64,000 nt of DNA from Aselliscus stoliczkanus (lineage: Eukaryota > Chordata > Mammalia > Chiroptera > Hipposideridae): the NCBI GenBank assembly GCA_033961575.1, contig CM066737.1, positions 101,646,709 to 101,710,708 on the forward strand, given 5' to 3'. Made by a program: the position numbers and the translations under genes. Below, in pieces: positions 55,440 through 64,000 of the stretch (position 1 is the stretch's first letter; each line of letters starts with the position of its first letter). Under the pieces are notes generated by a model. That model saw only the letters and a list, made by a program, of their open reading frames with translations. It was not told the DNA's origin and ran no database searches.

Positions 55440-55522
55440 GTTTCCCAACACAGTGCATGGAGTAGGGCCCAGGTCCTGCCCCCATGGAGCTACAACCCAA
55501 TGGGGGTGTGATCAAATGCAAT
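55440..55522 (-). mobile_element. LINE L2 3' fragment, left of LTR nest
   Basis: CCTGCCCCCATGGAGCTACA, then ACCCAATGGGGGTGTGATCA, is antisense L2. The same L2 resumes at 56290. Confidence 0.6.
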
Positions 55523-55569
55523 AATGGCCACCATACTTTGCAGCTCCTCTCACCAAGAGGTAGAGCCTA

Positions 55570-55716
55570 GGGCCGGCCGAGTGGCTCAGTTCGTTAAGAG
55601 CTTGCTCAAGAGTGCGAGCTGAGCTCTGAGCAGCAGCAGTTCGATGCCCAGCCTGAGCTGAGTTGCCACTGAGCTGCCAACAGGTAGCAGGATGGCTCAG
55701 CTAAAAAAAAAAAAAA
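55570..55716 (+). mobile_element. Medium tRNA-derived SINE, copy E
   Basis: GGGCCGGCCGAGTGGCTCAG head, GAGCTCTGAGCAGCAGCAGT, ending GGATGGCTCAGCT then an A-tail. Target duplication AAGAGGTAGAGCCTA / AAGAGGTGGAGCCTA at 55555-55569 and 55717-55731 (one mismatch). Same type as copy D. Confidence 0.94.
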
Positions 55717-55729
55717 AAGAGGTGGAGCC

Positions 55730-55815
55730 TATTTCTGTACCCTTTGAATCCAGGCTGGCCTTGTGACTTGTTTATTTCTGTACCCTTTGAATCCAGGCTG
55801 GCCTTGTGACTTGTT
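55730..55815 (+). repeat. Perfect 43-bp tandem duplication
   Basis: Two identical 43-bp units (55730-55772 and 55773-55815), starting TATTTCTGTACCCTTTGAAT. Perfect identity inside an old LTR means the duplication is much younger than the LTR. Confidence 0.97.
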
Positions 55816-56289
55816 TGACCAATGGAATGCAACAGAAGTGACACTGTGTTGATTCCTAGCTTAGACCTCAGGAAGCTGTGAAAATCCCCACTCTCAAGCT
55901 CTTGAACCACTATGAGTGCCATGTGAACAAGCCTGGGCTAACCTGCTAGGGGATGAGAGAAAATGTGTGAAATGTCCCCAGTGCTCCAGCCTTCCCAACA
56001 GAGGCCATTATAAATCAGCCAGTCCCTGCTGACCCATCAGCTGACAGCAGATACAGGATCAGGCGCAGCCAAAGCCAGCCAAGCCCGCCCCAAGCCAAAT
56101 GATGACCCAGCTGAGCTTAGAATGTACTGGAATCCAACAATTACTCCTCGTGAGTAATTCAGTAAGTGATCATTTACGTCACTGAGTTTTGGGGTAGTAT
56201 TTTCCATAATAAAACAGACAAAGAGCAGACTGACTAATATAGGGGGAAGCAGAGTATCAAGAAAAAATAAATAAATAAAAGACCTAGAT

Positions 56290-56828
56290 AATACAAACTG
56301 ACATGCACAATAAAAGAAACAGGCAGAGTGAGGTGATGGAGAAACAGTATGGGTGACCAAGTTAGAAAAGATAGTCAAGGGAAGACCTCTCTAAAGAGGT
56401 GACATTTTTGCTGATGCCCAAATGAGGGAAAGGAGCCAGTTAGGTTGAAGATCTGAGAGCAGAGGAAATTGAAAGTCAAAGTCTCTAAGATGTGTTTTCA
56501 AGGGCCAGTGTGACTGCAGCCCTGTGTGAAAGGGAGACTGTGGACAGAAGTAGTTAGAGAGGTGGGCAAAGAGAAGTGATTCACCACAGGAGGGTTTTAA
56601 ACAGAAGAGTGACACCATCTGATTTTCATCTTTGAAAGGTCACTCTGGCTGCAGTGTGGAGGATGGACTGTAGGGTGCCAAGAGTGGAAGCAGGAAGCTG
56701 GTTAGGAGGCTATTACAAAATCCAGGCAAGAGAAGATGCTGGCTTAGACTAGGGAGGCATCGTTGGTAGTCGTGAGAAAGGATCAGATCCTGGAACTGTT
56801 TTGGAGGGAAAGCTTCCTTACAGCACAT
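56290..56828 (-). mobile_element. LINE L2, ORF2 C-terminal and 3' region
   Basis: GGTGACATTTTTGCTGATGC, AGTGACACCATCTGATTTTC, AGGTCACTCTGGCTGCAGTG, TAGGGTGCCAAGAGTGGAAG and GAGGCTATTACAAAATCCAG are antisense L2. Confidence 0.85.
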
Positions 56829-57297
56829 ATGCTGGCTGGAAACCAAAGTGTGTTATTTGATCCATATGTCTAATAAAGTTTAGGTCACTGGGATTGCTTT
56901 ACTCTTCATATGCTTATTCCAAAAGTTTTATTGAGGAGGTTTTTTTTGAGGAGTTTTTAATAAGTGTATAATTTACTCATATTTTATACCACTTTTATTG
57001 TTAATTATTAATAGGTACATAAAGTTTTCCTCATATTTAAAAGAGTGGATAAAGCATAAATCCAATCCAACATCTGGTTGTACACAGAAGGGAGTACTTG
57101 GTTCATAATTCTTACATTTACAATTTAGTAAATAGGATTAAAATTTTTTTCTATTCAGAAGTTATTTTGAACATTTTTAACCAGAATCCCCATTATAGTC
57201 TCCCAAGATGTCAACATTTGCTTATAAACCATTCACTTAAAATGTTATTTTTCTTAGAAGTTAATTTGGAAACATTTGTTTAATAATTATTGAGAAA
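56829..57297. other. Unassigned AT-rich stretch
   Basis: No gene or named repeat. Confidence 0.4.
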
Positions 57298-57530
57298 AAG
57301 TGTAGTTTGGTGTTTAATATCATGGACTCTGGAGTTAGTCTGCCAGGTTCAAATTTCAATTCTGCCATTTATTACTTGTGTGATCTTTGGCATGTTTTTA
57401 AAAATGAGGTAATAATAGTACTTCCCATATGGAGGTGTTGTGAGGATTAAATTATTTAATACAAGAAAAGTGCTTACAATAGCCCCTGGTATGTAGCAGG
57501 TGGTCAGGATTAACTATTATTATTTAACAT
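57298..57530 (+). mobile_element. MIR, nearly full length
   Basis: ATCATGGACTCTGGAGTTAG, AATTCTGCCATTTATTACTT, TGTTGTGAGGATTAAATTAT and CCCTGGTATGTAGCAGGTGG follow sense MIR. Confidence 0.88.
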
Positions 57531-57759
57531 TGAATGCCTTTAGGATGTCAGTCACTGGGCTACATGTCTTTGTTCATTAGTATGAATATTTGAAAGGTGC
57601 AAAATAACATTTCATTTAAAAATTAACAAAAAAATCATATTTCAGGCTTTCACCAATCCAGCATTCTCTTCCTTACTTTCTGTCTCTCTGAGTTCTGACT
57701 ATGTATTGTCCCCTCATGACTAGTCCTCATGGTCACTGTACCCTTGGCCAGCACCAGCC
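57531..57759. other. Unassigned short stretch
   Basis: Nothing recognisable. Confidence 0.4.
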
Positions 57760-58345
57760 TTGAGTTCTCAACTATGGATTGCATATATAAGAAAATACGT
57801 CAACAGCACACTGCATGGTATAGTGGGAAAGTTGCCTGTTGCTCCAGAACAGGTGGTGGTCAAGTTATTCATGAGTTTGCAGTTAGAGAGGGACTGCAGG
57901 GGCAGGTCATCTTTCAGGTTCATCAGTCCAATGCCTAGTGCCTTGGATGGAGGGACTCGAACAGCTGGGGCTCCTCAGGCATCTCTATCTCTATGTGGTT
58001 CCTCCCTGTGGCTTCTCCAACATGGCAGCCACAAGGTAGCCAGACTTCTTACATGGTGGCTCAGGACTCCAACGTGCCTGTGTGTGTGCCTCTCCAACAC
58101 AGAGAGAACAGAGAGAGCATAAGCACCAAACAAGGCTATATTGCCTCTTATGACCTAGCCTTGGAAGTCACATATTTGTCACAACTAGTATTATAGTCTA
58201 TTAGTTGAGGCTGTCACAAAGGCCCACCCACTGTTCATGGGGAAAGCAACACAGACTCCACCTCTGGATGTGCAGTCGCAAGGTTCTGGGAGAGCATGTG
58301 GGTCTGGAAATATTATAGCCATTTTTGGAAAATACATTCTGCCAT
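57760..58345 (-). mobile_element. MaLR (MLT1-type) LTR body, antisense
   Basis: TGGCTTCTCCAACATGGCAG, CCTCTTATGACCTAGCCTTG, GTTGAGGCTGTCACAAAGGC and GCCATTTTTGGAAAATACAT are the reverse complement of an MLT1-type LTR. The same family repeats at 58590 and 59455. Confidence 0.7.
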
Positions 58346-58589
58346 AGATGAAAAGAATCAGTCAGTCAAAGCATGACTTGCGCTGGTCAAGGGGATGGTA
58401 CCAACTGTGAATGAAAAGCCATAGGTCCACCTGAGCTGGTTTAATCTGTAGCTTTATCTGAATGACTGGACCTTTATCAGGTTAAGAGAGAGAAAAAGTG
58501 ATTATGGGGAAAGGGATAGGGGAGAAGGAAATTCATATTTATTGAGCACCTATTATACCATGAATGCTTCACACAAAAAAACAACAACT
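58346..58589. other. Unassigned short stretch
   Basis: Contains ATTTATTGAGCACCTATTAT (about 58536), a short L2/MIR-like string. Otherwise unrecognised. Confidence 0.4.
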
Positions 58590-58995
58590 GTGGATCAACA
58601 ACCATTTAGCTCATGATTCTGCAATACAGAAATCTGAATTGGATTTAGTGGACAAGTTTTTCTGATCTATACCAGCCTCAGCTCCTAGCTGCACTTGCTT
58701 GTGCACCATCAGCCCGCTGCCAGGCCGACAGTCAGCTGAGGCACCTTGGTTCCCCCCCATACGGTCTCTCAGCCTCCAGTAGGCTGGCCGAGGCTTGTTC
58801 ATATAGTGGAAAGGTCCCAGAGCAGCAAGCCCCATTATGCAGGCACTTCTGAAGTCTCCTTTTATGTTACAATTGCTATTGTTCCATTAATCCAATCAAG
58901 TCACATGGCCAGACAAGTTCCACCAACATTGCAAGAGTGTGGACACAGGGAAGGGAAGAATGTGTGGCCATTTTTGCAACTTACCACAGCATGAG
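58590..58995 (-). mobile_element. MaLR-like LTR, antisense
   Basis: GTGGATCAACAACCATTTAG, AAGTCACATGGCCAGACAAG and GTGGCCATTTTTGCAACTTA fit the MLT1-type family in reverse. Confidence 0.55.
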
Positions 58996-59454
58996 ATGTA
59001 AAATTTTGTTCATCAACTCTAAAATTTCGCACAGAAAAGAGTCATCATGAGAGAAGAAGCGTGCTGGAGACTCCTTATGCTTCCATCTAGGAGAGCAAGG
59101 GAGGACCTGGAGTAAGTCTCCAGGACTTCTAGTCACACTAAAGCAACCCCACGTGGTCCATAAGCAGGCCACTTCCAGCCTGGAATGAAGGCCGCATACT
59201 TTGAGACAAGGAAGAACTGAATGGGAGAACAGGGAGGGAAAAGTGGAAAAGTTTGCGATACTGGGGATTTCAGAGGTCAAGAAAGAGTGAACTTTGGTGT
59301 ACCACTGAGAGACAGAATGGCTAACGAGCCTGGTTCTGCAGCCAGATGCATAGGTAAAAACTCTGGTGCTCTAAGGCTTACTTACTTTTGGCCTTGGGAT
59401 GTGATAACCTAACCTCAGAAGTGTTGCAGCATAATTTCCATATTTTATTTATGG
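58996..59454. other. Unassigned non-coding stretch
   Basis: No gene; overlapping frames at 58981-59412 on both strands. Confidence 0.4.
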
Positions 59455-59640
59455 AAATAGTCACAAGTCCACTCAGGTCCAAGGGAAGGGGAATTAGATT
59501 CCACTTTCTGATAGGGGATGACAAGGTTCTAGGAGAGCGTGTAAGATGAAAGATATTGCTGCAGCCATCTTTGGAAAATACAGCCCTGCCAGACAAAAAT
59601 CACATAGCTAATAAGTAATGGAGCTAAGAATCAAACCTCG
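59455..59640 (-). mobile_element. MaLR-like LTR fragment, antisense
   Basis: AGATATTGCTGCAGCCATCT, then TTGGAAAATACAGCCCTGCC, matches the end of the 57760-58345 repeat. Confidence 0.55.
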
Positions 59641-60080
59641 GTCTGGTTTTCATTCCGTAATGTGATGCTGTGTTTCAGGGGTATCTGGGTAGAGCCATCT
59701 CCTAAAGGTTGAATTTGGGGTATGCAAACCAGGTCAAGGAAACACTGAACAGGGGGGCCAACTGTGCACTAAATGTTATGGAAATCAACCTACCAGGATT
59801 ATCCAATGGCTTCAAATGCCCCTGTCTGTAGTGAATGCCTCTCTGCGGTAGCATAACAAGATTAAGGACAAGGTGGCTAGGGACCCACAGAGACTTCTTG
59901 ATGGCCTTGGCAACCAAGCCCCTTCAGAGGATGCCAGTCTAGCCCTGCTGCTACCATTCATCATTCACCACCTATGCTGGAAGGGAGTTATCATTCAACA
60001 TCAATACATTCATGTTAGCATCAGCAAGAAAAAGTAAAGCAACTTAATTCTGCTTTGTTCTGTTTTCCTTCTTTTCTACA
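59641..60080. other. Repeat-free stretch upstream of a candidate exon
   Basis: No repeat recognised. It ends in a strong pyrimidine tract (TTCTGTTTTCCTTCTTTTCT) before the AG at 60080-60081. Confidence 0.4.
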
Positions 60081-60081
60081 G

Positions 60082-60200
60082 TTTTGTTTTGACAGAATGG
60101 AACAGTTCATACCAGGAGACTGGAAGAACAAAAGGTCAGCTGGTGCAGGAAAACCACCTAACACATAAATGCAGGTTACATGGTCAGACCAACCCCAGAG
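60082..60200 (+). other. Candidate exon of an unknown transcript
   Basis: A 119-bp segment with consensus splice signals: pyrimidine tract and ACAG acceptor ending at 60081, and CCAGAG|GTAAGTGG donor at 60200/60201. A second acceptor (GACAG) ends at 60095 and would give a 105-bp version. One frame is open throughout (TEWNSSYQETGRTKGQLVQE ... from 60092); another contains a methionine and then a stop. I recognise no protein. It could be a lncRNA exon, an exon of an undetected gene, or chance. Confidence 0.35.
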
Positions 60201-60856
60201 GTAAGTGGCTTATTGTGCAAAGTGAGGCCATAAGTGCATTTCAGAATATTAAATCATGTTTTCATTGTCCTTGGGTTTTTGGCCTTCTTTATTTCTTCCA
60301 TTTAGATGCCTCATTTATTTACCCTAAACATAAACCACAGCCTTCCTCTGTGGCTACATCTGTTGGGGTGGGGGTAGTATTTAAGCTATGAACAATTTAT
60401 GTCCAAAGAACAATCCCCATCCCCACCTTCCATCCTCCTACCCCATCCCACAGCTTGGTTACTAGCCCCTTAATGGAGTTCCAAATATCTGTTCCTCCTT
60501 CATTAAGGAGGTTTAGGCCTAAGAAACTGAGACCAGACTCCGACAGCAGATACATTCTTGGCAAAGGTCTAGGGCAACTTCTTCCTCACTCCTTATAGCC
60601 TTTCAGAGTCATGTGAGCTATAAGTAGGACACTACTTGATTCTTGGCTGTCCTCTACTCATTCCCTAAATCCATAGGCTTGGTGGCACAGGTAGATTAAT
60701 GGACCCCAAGGATGCTGTATTAGTCTTTCAGGGCGGTGAGGGAGGATCTGTTCCAGGCCTCTCTCCTAGCTTCTGGTGTTTTGCTGGCAATCTCTGGTGT
60801 TCCTTGGCTTGTAGACGTACCAGCCCAATCTCTGCCTTCATGTTCACTTGGCCTTC

Positions 60857-60858
<2 letters not shown>
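60201..60858. other. Unassigned non-coding stretch
   Basis: Downstream of the candidate exon; no named repeat. A GGGGTGGGGGTAG string occurs near 60365. Confidence 0.4.
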
Positions 60859-60894
<36 letters not shown>

Positions 60895-60899
60895 CACGC
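60859..60899 (+). repeat. (TG)n-(CG)n alternating tract
   Basis: CG, about 14 TG units, then CGCGCGCACGC: almost perfect purine/pyrimidine alternation over about 40 bp, including CpGs. A strong Z-DNA-type sequence. Confidence 0.95.
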
Positions 60900-61054
60900 C
60901 CAAATTTTCCCCTCTTCTAAGGACACAGTTATATCAGATTAACACCTGCCCTAACGACCTGGTCTTAATTTGATCATCTGTTTCCAAATAAGGTCACATT
61001 CACGGGCACTAGAGGTTAGGACTTCTAGTCCTAACTAGGAGGAGACACAACGAG
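60900..61054. other. Unassigned short stretch
   Basis: Probably MaLR-related (AACGACCTGGTCTTAATTTG, AATAAGGTCACATTCACGGG), possibly a second LTR in contact with the next one. Confidence 0.35.
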
Positions 61055-61515
61055 GTCTATGCACTCATTCCTGGAACCTGTGAGTATGTTACCGGACATG
61101 GCAAAGGGACTTTGCAGATGTGATTAAGGTGACCCAAAGGACTCTGAGATGGTGAGATTATCCTGGATTATCCAAGTGAGCCCATATAATCGTGAGTACT
61201 TAAAAATGGGAAATCTTTTCGTGCTATGGAGAGAGGAATAGGTGAGGATGGAGGAATGGTGAGAAATGAGACATTGCAGATGATGAAAGGAAGCCAAAAC
61301 CAAGGAAGGTGGTGGCCTCTAGAAGCTGGAAAAGGTGAGGAAATGGACTCTTTCCTAGAACTTTCAGAAAGGAATGCAGCCCTGCCAACACCTTGATTTT
61401 AGCCCACGGAGACCATGTCAGACTTCTGACCTCCAGAACTGTAAGATACTAACATTGTATTGTTGAAGCCACCAAGTTTGTGGTAATTTTTTAGGCAGCA
61501 GTGGAGAACTTATGC
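61055..61515 (+). mobile_element. MaLR-type LTR
   Basis: GGAACCTGTGAGTATGTTAC, GGCAAAGGGACTTTGCAGAT, GGCCTCTAGAAGCTGGAAAA, CACCTTGATTTTAGCCCACG and CACCAAGTTTGTGGTAATTT. Same family as 33566-34520 but better preserved. Confidence 0.85.
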
Positions 61516-61529
61516 AGCTGATATCAAGC

Positions 61530-61800
61530 CTAAGCAGGTCTCAGGCCATGTGTTCCTAGAAGCAGAGCCCGGGACAGGGATTTTTCACAAGGATAGGGCG
61601 GGGGGGCGGGTAGCAAAGCAAGGATGTGATCTCAACTGGAGACTAGCTCTTCAGCCTGAGCCCATGGGGAGCTCTGGAGCATAAATAGCACCACAGAGTT
61701 AGTTAAACTTTGGCAAGGTTTTTACACCCTCATGTCAGTCAGTCACTGATCAACGTCTGTGGGAGTATGGGGCAGAGGGGTGAGTAGGGGAGGGGCAGAG
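61530..61800. mobile_element. Probable ancient LTR-type repeat with G-quadruplex motif
   Basis: GGTCTCAGGCCATGTGTTCC, then CAACTGGAGACTAGCTCTTC and ACTGATCAACGTCTGTGGGA, resemble 12580-13070 and 39850-40240. Family unresolved. Confidence 0.35.
61596..61610 (+). other. Compact G-quadruplex motif
   Basis: GGGCGGGGGGGCGGG contains four G-triplets separated by single bases, the tightest G-quadruplex type. Sequence-only prediction. Confidence 0.75.
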
Positions 61801-63559
61801 CTTGCAGAGACTGGAGCAGCTATGAGTTTTCAGCCAACACTCATTGTAGCTGGGCAATGGGGGCCCTACAGATAACCCTGGGCAAAACAATCTAACCTTG
61901 TGACCTTCAGCTGCCTCATGTATAGACCGCAAAGACATGTCTTTCACAATTTTAGCTGCACTTCTCCTGTGCCTTCTCAAGGACATGCCTCTGCCCTGCT
62001 CAGCCTAAGGCATCTATTTTCTGGGCAGTGGGGTGGGGCAGGGTGACACGAGATTGAGATTTTGCTATACAGGGAATGTGGAAAGACCAAAGTAATATTT
62101 GGTTTTTGACATTCAGAATAGGATTGTGCACAGAAAAGAGACCAAAGATGGTCTTGTGGAAGGATTTTCAAAATCTTTTGTCTCTTTTTGTAGCCAATCA
62201 GCAAATAACCTTGGAAACTCCACTCCGGGATTTTTACTGTAGCGAAAAAGGGGAGAACTTTGCGGTGAAGGCATAGTTGGAATCAGGAAGAAAGAAATAT
62301 GACAATGGGGAAATAAAAGGAAACCCCGCCCCTTTTCCAGCTTAGGAATTTGTGAGAAGTAGGAGAACGTGAGGTGACGAAGCAGGTATAGGGGTGTATC
62401 CTGAGTTCCCCTTTCTGGAATGTGCAGTAGCCACACTGAGAGACAAGAGGGTCTCAGACACACCTGAAACAGTCATAAAGCAACCAAGTGGCATAGTGGG
62501 GTGGAGCGCAGGGGGCCCTGGTCTTTCCAAGCTGCCTTTGGTCCTTGTAGGATATGATACACAGGTTAACAGCCAGAGGGCCCACCACGAGCCTGCTGTG
62601 GTAGGACAACGTCAGCCTGCAGAGGCTGCAAGAGGTCTTGGCAGGCACCCAGTGATGTGCAGGGGATCTCTGGTCATCCTGCGGGGGTCACAGAAGGGGA
62701 TGGTCAGATCCCAAGTTGCACCAGCAAAAAGACATCGGCCTAGCGTCCAGAAGGTACTAAGTAACCTGCATAAATAACCCTTTTCCCCCTGGGTTTAGAC
62801 ATGTGTTCAGAGAGAAAAGTTTTCATCAAACGAGAGTCTTAATATCTCCTAACGGGTCCATTTATATGATCACGACTGACTTTGTTTAACCCAGATTGGA
62901 TATTTCATTTAATTTTATCCCACCAAGAGGCAGGTGGGGCTCAGTGGGCTCATTAAGGATCAATTAACAATGGTTTCTGGCACACACCATAAGCAGGTGA
63001 GTTTAACTCAGCCGTGTGTACAATGAGGGAGGTTGCCAAATAATCTTCAATGTGCTACCTTTAACATTTTGTGATTTTGACCTGACACAGCAAGGAGCCA
63101 CCACAGGGAGGCAGCCCCCAGGCAGAGGGAGCCCTCTTGACTGTCCATCCCCCCAGTTTCTGGGACCTGACTCCGTGTGCAGAGCTGAAGGCTCTCACTC
63201 CCATGCTGCATCCTCATGCCTGGGCCCTCCAGCAGTACCCGTTCTCCTACTGCCCACCTATGTCTTCTACTGCCTGCCTCCGGGCTTTGGACTTTCCAGG
63301 GCTCATTAGTACCTCTGTCATAGGAGACAGGGCAAAGGAGGGGAGGCTTGCCTCTTTAGCTGGTTCTCAGGAAAGGCTTGGTGGAGAGAAGATGAAGAAT
63401 CCTGCTAAGGTTCCAAGGAGGTTTGGAGATGGTCGCTGAGTTCTGCTGGCTCACTCAATGCCACACTGAACTCAGTGTTCTCAGAACACGCTAGTTCTTT
63501 CCCAGTGACCGTGGCCTCACTTGCTTTTCCTTTCACCTCAATTGCTTTTCTTCAAGTGC
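61801..63559. other. Unassigned stretch with weak exon-like signals
   Basis: No named repeat over about 1.7 kb. At 62194 a pyrimidine tract and TAG acceptor precede an open frame that stops at 62274-62276, with AATAAA at 62312-62317. GC-rich frames at 62394-62777 and 63016-63439 lack recognisable domains. No gene is claimed. Confidence 0.35.
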
Positions 63560-63815
63560 ATGGTTTCTCCTTCAAGCCCCACTCAAATGCAACCTCCTCA
63601 AAAAAGCAATCCCTAACAACCCCAGGAAGACGCGCCTCCCTCCTCTGGGCTACATTTGTCCTTGCTGCAAATACAGAATTAACCTGGTAACTGTGAAGTG
63701 CTTCTGCCTCCCCTGTTAGACTACGCTACCTGAATCAGGTGGTACCTCAGTTTCAACTCTTTCCCCAGGGCCCAGCATATTGAAGACACTCAGTAAATGT
63801 TTATGGAATGAATGA
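63560..63815 (+). mobile_element. LINE L2, 3' end
   Basis: CCCCACTCAAATGCAACCTC, then CTCAGTAAATGTTTATGGAA and TGAATGAGAG, follow the sense L2 3' terminus. Confidence 0.8.
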
Positions 63816-63851
63816 GAGCCAAGAGGCCATTGTCAGTAACCACCTCACTGC
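63816..63851. other. Short spacer
   Basis: Spacer between L2 and MER5A. Confidence 0.5.
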
Positions 63852-64000
63852 TGAAGTTGTGGTTCCTGGACCATTGGACTTGGTATCAGCTGGGGGCATG
63901 TTTGAAACCGAGTCTCAGGCCCTGCCCCTGGCACACTGGGTGAGAACCTGCAGTCCAACAAGCCCCCCAGGTGACCCCTGAGCGCCACCACCTGAGCACA
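63852..64000 (+). mobile_element. MER5A-type hAT MITE, cut by window end
   Basis: GGTTCCTGGACCATTGGACT, GAGTCTCAGGCCCTGCCCCT and GCCCCCCAGGTGACCCCTGA follow MER5A; the right end lies beyond the window. Confidence 0.75.

Larger units (their letters stand above)
55523..56240 (+). mobile_element. MaLR (MLT1-type) LTR carrying SINE E and a 43-bp duplication
   Basis: ATACTTTGCAGCTCCTCTCA, GCCTTGTGACTTGTTTGACC, AATGGAATGCAACAGAAGTG, then ACGTCACTGAGTTTTGGGGT and ACTGACTAATATAGG. The SINE (55570-55716) and the tandem duplication (55730-55815) lie inside. Confidence 0.85.

Overview
The window is nuclear DNA of a placental mammal, and the repeats point to a bat. Eleven copies of tRNA-derived SINEs share one head (GGCCRGCCGAGTGGC... 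with a GGTTCG-type B box). They come in three body types. The long type ends in a CAATAAAATCTTTAAAA tail, as in the VES-like SINEs of Chiroptera (by memory of that family; a rhinolophoid bat such as Rhinolophus or Hipposideros is a guess). L1, L2, MIR, MaLR LTRs, hAT elements and a mariner are also present. There are no prokaryotic signals.

I find no convincing protein-coding gene, rRNA, functional tRNA gene or CRISPR array. Open reading frames of 60-236 codons occur on both strands, but they overlap each other, run through SINEs, LTRs or dinucleotide repeats, and show no recognisable domain. The only clear protein relics belong to transposons: L1 ORF2 C-termini, L2 ORF2 and a mariner transposase. 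The window is best read as intergenic or deep intronic sequence. The best unexplained gene-like signal is a 119-bp segment at 60082-60200 with a strong polypyrimidine-AG acceptor and a GAG|GTAAGT donor, possibly an exon of a non-coding or unrecognised transcript.

Layout. 1-8.6 kb: LTR debris, a degenerate GAT/GGT repeat, a nested L2/MaLR block and a unique stretch with RFX- and CTCF-like sites. 8.6-19.3 kb: unique DNA, MIRs, MER5A, a facing pair of short SINEs and a rearranged mariner (18.6-19.3 kb). 19.3-30.1 kb: SINEs, a MaLR LTR, L1 pieces, a small DNA transposon and a 650-bp solo LTR of an endogenous retrovirus (29.47-30.12 kb). 30.5-38 kb: MER20, an inverted MaLR pair, a 2.5-kb L2 carrying several nested insertions, and an L1 whose 5' UTR is fused directly to its 3' UTR. 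38-47 kb: MIRs, a SINE with an apparent 3' transduction (42.37-42.51 kb) and long unique stretches. 46.4-52.4 kb: three L1 fragments, one antisense and about 2 kb long. 52-64 kb: MIRs, another L2/LTR/SINE nest with a 43-bp tandem duplication, more MaLR LTRs, the candidate exon, a G-quadruplex motif and terminal L2/MER5A pieces.

There is no operon-like or pathway logic. The content records successive insertions: L2/MIR first, then hAT and MaLR, then L1, ERV LTR and mariner, then lineage-specific SINEs with still readable target-site duplications. Family names come from remembered consensus patterns, not a database search. Unique stretches are listed so the reader knows where nothing was recognised.
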